Source: Monocercomonoides exilis
Lineage: Eukaryota > Preaxostyla > Oxymonadida > Polymastigidae
Direction: 5' to 3'
NCBI GenBank assembly: GCA_001643675.2
Contig: LSRY02000020.1
Location: forward strand, 253,001 to 317,000
DNA: 64,000 nucleotides
Positions 60,264 through 64,000 of the stretch are shown piece by piece. The translations under genes were made by a program, and so were the position numbers. Each line of letters starts with the position of its first letter. Position 1 is the first letter of the stretch. The notes beneath the pieces are model-generated. The model was not told the DNA's origin and searched no databases. It saw only the letters and a program-made list of their open reading frames with translations.

Positions 60264-61172
60264 ATGCTGGAGGTGAAAGAAGATGAAGAAGAAGAAGAGA
60301 GAAAAATGAAAGAAATGTAAATATTTTGTGGAAGAAGAAGAAAAGAAGAATTTTTCAGAAGTATTTGAAATGAATTGACAGAAGATGAATAATTGGATGA
60401 AGTTATAACGACACAAGGAGAGGAAGAAGAAGGAGATAAAGAGAAAGAAAAAACTTGAAAAGATAAAGATAAAGTTTAATAAAATTAAAAAAAAAGAGAT
60501 GAAGAAAATCAAAAATGTCATGCGAATAGCTGTGATGCTCACTAACTTTTCATTTGCACAAAGTTAAAACAATCACAAAGGATCAGAGCAACAATTAAAT
60601 GAAAAAAACAAATATAATTTTTATGAGACTTAAATTGAAGTGAACTTTCAATTCAAATCAGATTGTTTTTAAACATTTTCATAACAAAGAATTTTAATTC
60701 ACATTCAAGAAAAATAATTCTCTAAAGTCAATTTTTTACCGAACAACATATCGAATGAATAATTTTTGAAAAAATAAACAATTGTTAAACAAAAAGGAAT
60801 GAATATTCTTTTGCGAATTGCATAAAAGCAATATGAAAATCATGATAATTATATCAATCGAAGAAAAAACTTGTTTTTCAATAAAAAATCACTTAGGTTT
60901 TAAGCTTTTAATAAAAAAATAATAATAATAATGTGAAAATGAAAACTTAACTTCAAAAACATTAATAAACGAATTGAAAAATATTGACATTAATTTGTAT
61001 TAAATGATATGACTTCTGTCAAGGCGAAAAATGGTATTTAAATTAAAAAAAGAATTAATTAAGGTCTGCTTGTGGAAAATCAATTTTTTCTGAATAATTA
61101 GATGTGTTTAAAATATTTGGTAATTTTTTATCGCCAATAAAAAATTAATATTAAAAGGTTTATTTTCATCAG

Positions 61173-61206
<34 letters not shown>

Positions 61207-62690
61207 ACAGTGCCGGGCACTGACTGACGCGAGCCCGACTTTTTCAAATTGACGCAGATGTTTAATATGAACTGTTCTTTATTGTAATTTTTTCTTTTTC
61301 TATTCAATAAAAGAGATAAATATTCAGGTAAAAATATTTTTTTCTGACACCATGAAAAGGAAAAAATGAACTCAAATGGCTTCAAATCCTTCTATTTTGT
61401 TCGTGCAAGCTTAAGTTTCTGGATCGATTCAGTTTCGCTTGTGACAAACAGTTTTGTGAATGTAAACTATTTCTTCAAGACAATTGTTTTCCTTCTACTC
61501 ATCATTATGAATATCTGTTCCTTTTTCATATACATATTTCTATAATTGAAATCGATGTTTTTCTGCTTAAATTTGGAACTATTTGAATTTGTTTTTTTGC
61601 TTCCTCTTTATCACTTGTTTTCTCAATAGTTCCATAAATCCATATCTGTTTCTTCCTCCTCCCTCTTTTGTTCTTCCTCCTTTATATTTCCTCGTCAATT
61701 TGAACAATAACTTCTTCACCACTTAATGAAACATTTTGTCTGTTAATTAGTTCAGTTGAAACTGTTCTTATAACACTCCCTCAATATCCTATTGAAGATT
61801 CTGTAACATATGTGATATGACTGATTTGATTGACTGATTAACCAATCCATATCATTTTATTGATGAAAAGAATTTGGTTTTTTAAAAGGTGCAATCCAAA
61901 AAAAACTGTGTTCTTAAATGCTGAACGTTTTATTGAACACTTTTTGTATTTGGAAAATTTGACATGTGTTGATTTTTTCATAAAAAGATTTTGCAACATT
62001 TCGGACAAGTTGAATTTTGATTGTTTATCACTTTCTCGGAAAACCATTTTTAAGTTGAATGAAAGTCTGAAAATTATTGAAACATTGATGAAAAAAATCA
62101 CTTTTTGCATTTTTGTGGTTCGATCATATAAAATGATGAAAAATTATTGCGTTGTTTATTCATTTTTCTTATTTTTATGAACTTTGAAAAAAACTTTTGT
62201 GATATAATTATGAATATATGTTTTCACATAAAACGAACAAAAAAGATTAAAATCTTCATTAAGCAATGTATACAAAGATATTTGTGCACCCTTAAAGAAG
62301 CCTTTTTCCATATGTGTTATAATTTGAAAGATAATAATGTTAATGAGTTAGGCTGTTGCAAGATCTCGGTTGTTAAGAGTTTTCATTAAACAAAAGTTTG
62401 TATCTATTGAAACAAATAAGAAAATTTTTTCAGCTGATATTTTAAGAATACAAACTTTCCAATCATATAAAAACGACTTTCCAAACTCAATTTATACATA
62501 GAAAAAAGGAAAAAATACTACGTGATTCTTTTTGTATTGTTAAGCATCAGATGAAAATACATATATGAATGGTGATGTGAAAAGATTTGAATCCATAATG
62601 AAAAATAATTTGTTTCAGTTTATCCATAAAAATTGTAGATCTGTTTTTTTTAAATGAAGATCATCCCGTTAGTAAAAAACAAATTTCCAA
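60264..62690. other. AT-rich intergenic region with poly-A tract
   Basis: 2.4 kb without a recognisable gene. A run of about 35 A residues (61171-61205) is followed directly by the GC-rich motif CAGTGCCGGGCACTGAC and, 20 bp further, TGACGCAGATGTTTA. A frame at 61860..62180 has no recognisable domain. Confidence 0.45.
61171..61205. repeat. Poly-A tract
   Basis: About 35 consecutive A residues in non-coding DNA, abutting GC-rich motifs shared with 55.4 kb. Confidence 0.9.
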
Positions 62691-62739
62691 TATTTGTCAT
62701 TCGTTCTATATTGTTATTTTCGCAACATAAGAAATATTG

Positions 62740-63361
62740 AAATATTGAATACAAAAATTGTCAAAAAGAAAAAGAATAAAGTTCAATCAGTTCCAAGTTC
62801 AAAGAATTCAGATTTTGTCCAGTTTCTTAACCAGACGTTCGTCCTTTCAGAAGAAAACATTCTTCGAACAATTGAAAAGAGAGCAGCAATGAGAGCTGAG
62901 GAAGAAAGAAGAAAGAAAATCGAAAATTTGAGAAATGTGAAAATTGTTTTGAACATTTCCTTTTATTTACTTTTCTAATAGAATAAAAATTTCATATTTC
63001 GATCAATTTTCTGTTCCCACTCACGAAACTTCACTGAAATGGAAACAGAACCTTTGCAATGTTATCATATCACTTTGAGAAAAGTTACATAAGTGGGAAC
63101 AGAAATTTGATCGAAATATGAAATTTTTATTCTATTAGAAAATTGAACAAAAGGAACTTTTTTAAAAAAATTTAGACTTATGTTGAAATTCATGAGAATC
63201 AAACAATGAAAAATCCTTATTCAAATACAACTGATGTGACAAGAAGGAAATTCTCTTTCTTTTTCGAATCTATCGATGAGAAAACCGAAACATGGTACGT
63301 GAATGAATGCACATTAACAACAATAACAACAGCTAGATACTTGTCGAAATTGAAGGAATGA
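62740..63361 (+). pseudogene. Coding-like fragment, two putative exons, probably transposon-derived
   Basis: A frame reading KIVKKKKNKVQSVPSS...FLNQTFVLSEENIL and RAAMRAEEERRKKIENLRN can be spliced at 62936|GT to AG|63176, phase 0, continuing TYVEIHENQTMKNPY and TRRKFSFFFESIDEKTETWY to TGA at 63359-63361. No ATG is available at the N-terminus, so the 5' part is missing or in an undetected exon. Being directly upstream of a Tc1/IS630-like transposase fragment, it may be the N-terminal part of the same element. Confidence 0.3.
62971..63142. repeat. MITE-like hairpin, 51-bp inverted repeat arms
   Basis: Arms 62971-63021 and 63092-63142 are inverted copies with one mismatch (A/T at arm position 37) and a 70-bp spacer. 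Arms begin TTTTCTAATAGAATAAAAAT and contain TTTCGATCAA and TGTTCCCACT. It lies entirely within the putative intron 62937..63175. A non-autonomous inverted-repeat element or a hairpin-RNA source is possible. I see no clear target-site duplication. Confidence 0.85.
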
Positions 63362-63485
63362 ATAGACATTCCACTTCCATTGCATCAATAAGGAAGAAAG
63401 AAAAAGGTCGAAAATGAACAACATCAATCAATTGTTCGGGAAAAAATGAAACAGAATCCTTTTAAAACACATTGAGAAAAAACCA

Positions 63486-64000
63486 TTGGTAATGATAAAT
63501 CAAGGAAGATATATCAGAAAATTATCAAATTTTTCTGGTTTTCACATAAGAAAGTCAAGAGATACGAAAATATCCAATTATTTCCTTCAAAAAATAACAA
63601 TGAGAGAAGCCGCAGCAAATTCAGAAGAAAAAATAATTCTCCTTATTAAATTCATAGAAAAACTCTACGAATATCAAATGGATGGTACAATGATATTTTA
63701 TTTCGACGAAACATCTTTGTATGAAGAATGCATCAGAAAATATGGATGGTCCCCAGTTGGACAGAAGGTTCTTATTCCTCCTCCACCAGTTCATCAGTCA
63801 CTTTCTGCCATCACATCCATATCCCAATCAGGAGTGAGATATTCCAAAGTTGTCAGGGGGTCAATAAATCATAAAGTCTTTGAGGCACGCATTAAAAAAT
63901 ATTTTATTTAAATAAAAGTCCATGGATCATTGGTAATTGTGATGGACAACACTTCAATTCATCAACTTATCACAAAAGCAATAATAATGAATGGCGGTCA
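63486..64000 (+). pseudogene. Tc1/mariner-IS630-type DDE transposase remnant (runs off window)
   Basis: The plus frame has FYFDETSLYEECIRKYGWSP (first catalytic Asp, codon at 63705), matching the IS630/Tc1 pattern I[FI]xDETxF....R.YGWxP.G, then PPPPVHQSLSAITSISQSG, then after an in-frame TAA at 63909-63911 the same frame continues LVIVMDNTSIHQ (second Asp codon at 63945; family pattern DNAxxH). Spacing between the two Asp residues is 80 codons, as expected. The third acidic residue lies beyond the window. The internal stop, and the stops upstream, indicate an inactive copy. Confidence 0.75.

Overview
The window comes from a protist-type eukaryote. It is AT-rich, with T-rich introns of 40-220 nt (one of about 790 nt), canonical stop codons (TAA, TAG and TGA all end genes), and proteins swollen by long Ser-, Glu/Lys- and Pro-rich tracts. 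The lineage cannot be named from sequence alone. A metamonad such as an oxymonad would fit the style, but that is inference. Exon models were built by hand from reading phase, GT..AG sites and family similarity recalled from memory. Phases close in every model given.

Region 1 (1-18.9 kb) is gene-dense. A partial CLASP-type microtubule regulator (minus) sits head-to-head, 104 bp away, with a WDR91 homologue (plus, 2,629 aa). Convergent with WDR91 is a seven-exon homologue of C9orf72 (minus, 1,524 aa). Next is a secreted DUF4139-family protein (minus, 841 aa). In known systems WDR91 and C9orf72 both act on Rab-controlled late endosome, lysosome and autophagy traffic. Their adjacency here is notable, but co-function is inference.

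Region 2 (18.9-35 kb) starts with about 3 kb without a clear gene. It is followed by an unknown helical protein, a hexokinase, a WDR48/UAF1 homologue, a small secreted protein, a very small cytochrome b5-like gene and a CDIN1 (C15orf41) homologue whose nuclease core is split by about 545 low-complexity residues.

Region 3 (35-53 kb) has 2.7 kb of AT-rich spacer, a Pho80/P-type cyclin and, head-to-head with it, a multispanning tetraspan-like protein. A 2,945-aa CRAL-TRIO/RhoGAP-like protein follows. Its last intron holds about 600 bp of TTTCTC hexamer repeats.

Region 4 (53-64 kb) is accessory. It contains a broken hAT-like transposase, a GC-richer stretch with fractured reading frames on both strands, a tentative ABI-like small gene, GC-rich motifs repeated in inverted order at 55.2-55.45 and 61.2 kb, a near-perfect 51-bp-arm hairpin, and a decayed Tc1/IS630-type DDE transposase running off the end.

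Common themes are low-complexity insertions inside otherwise conserved folds and a frequent GTTTG 5' splice site.
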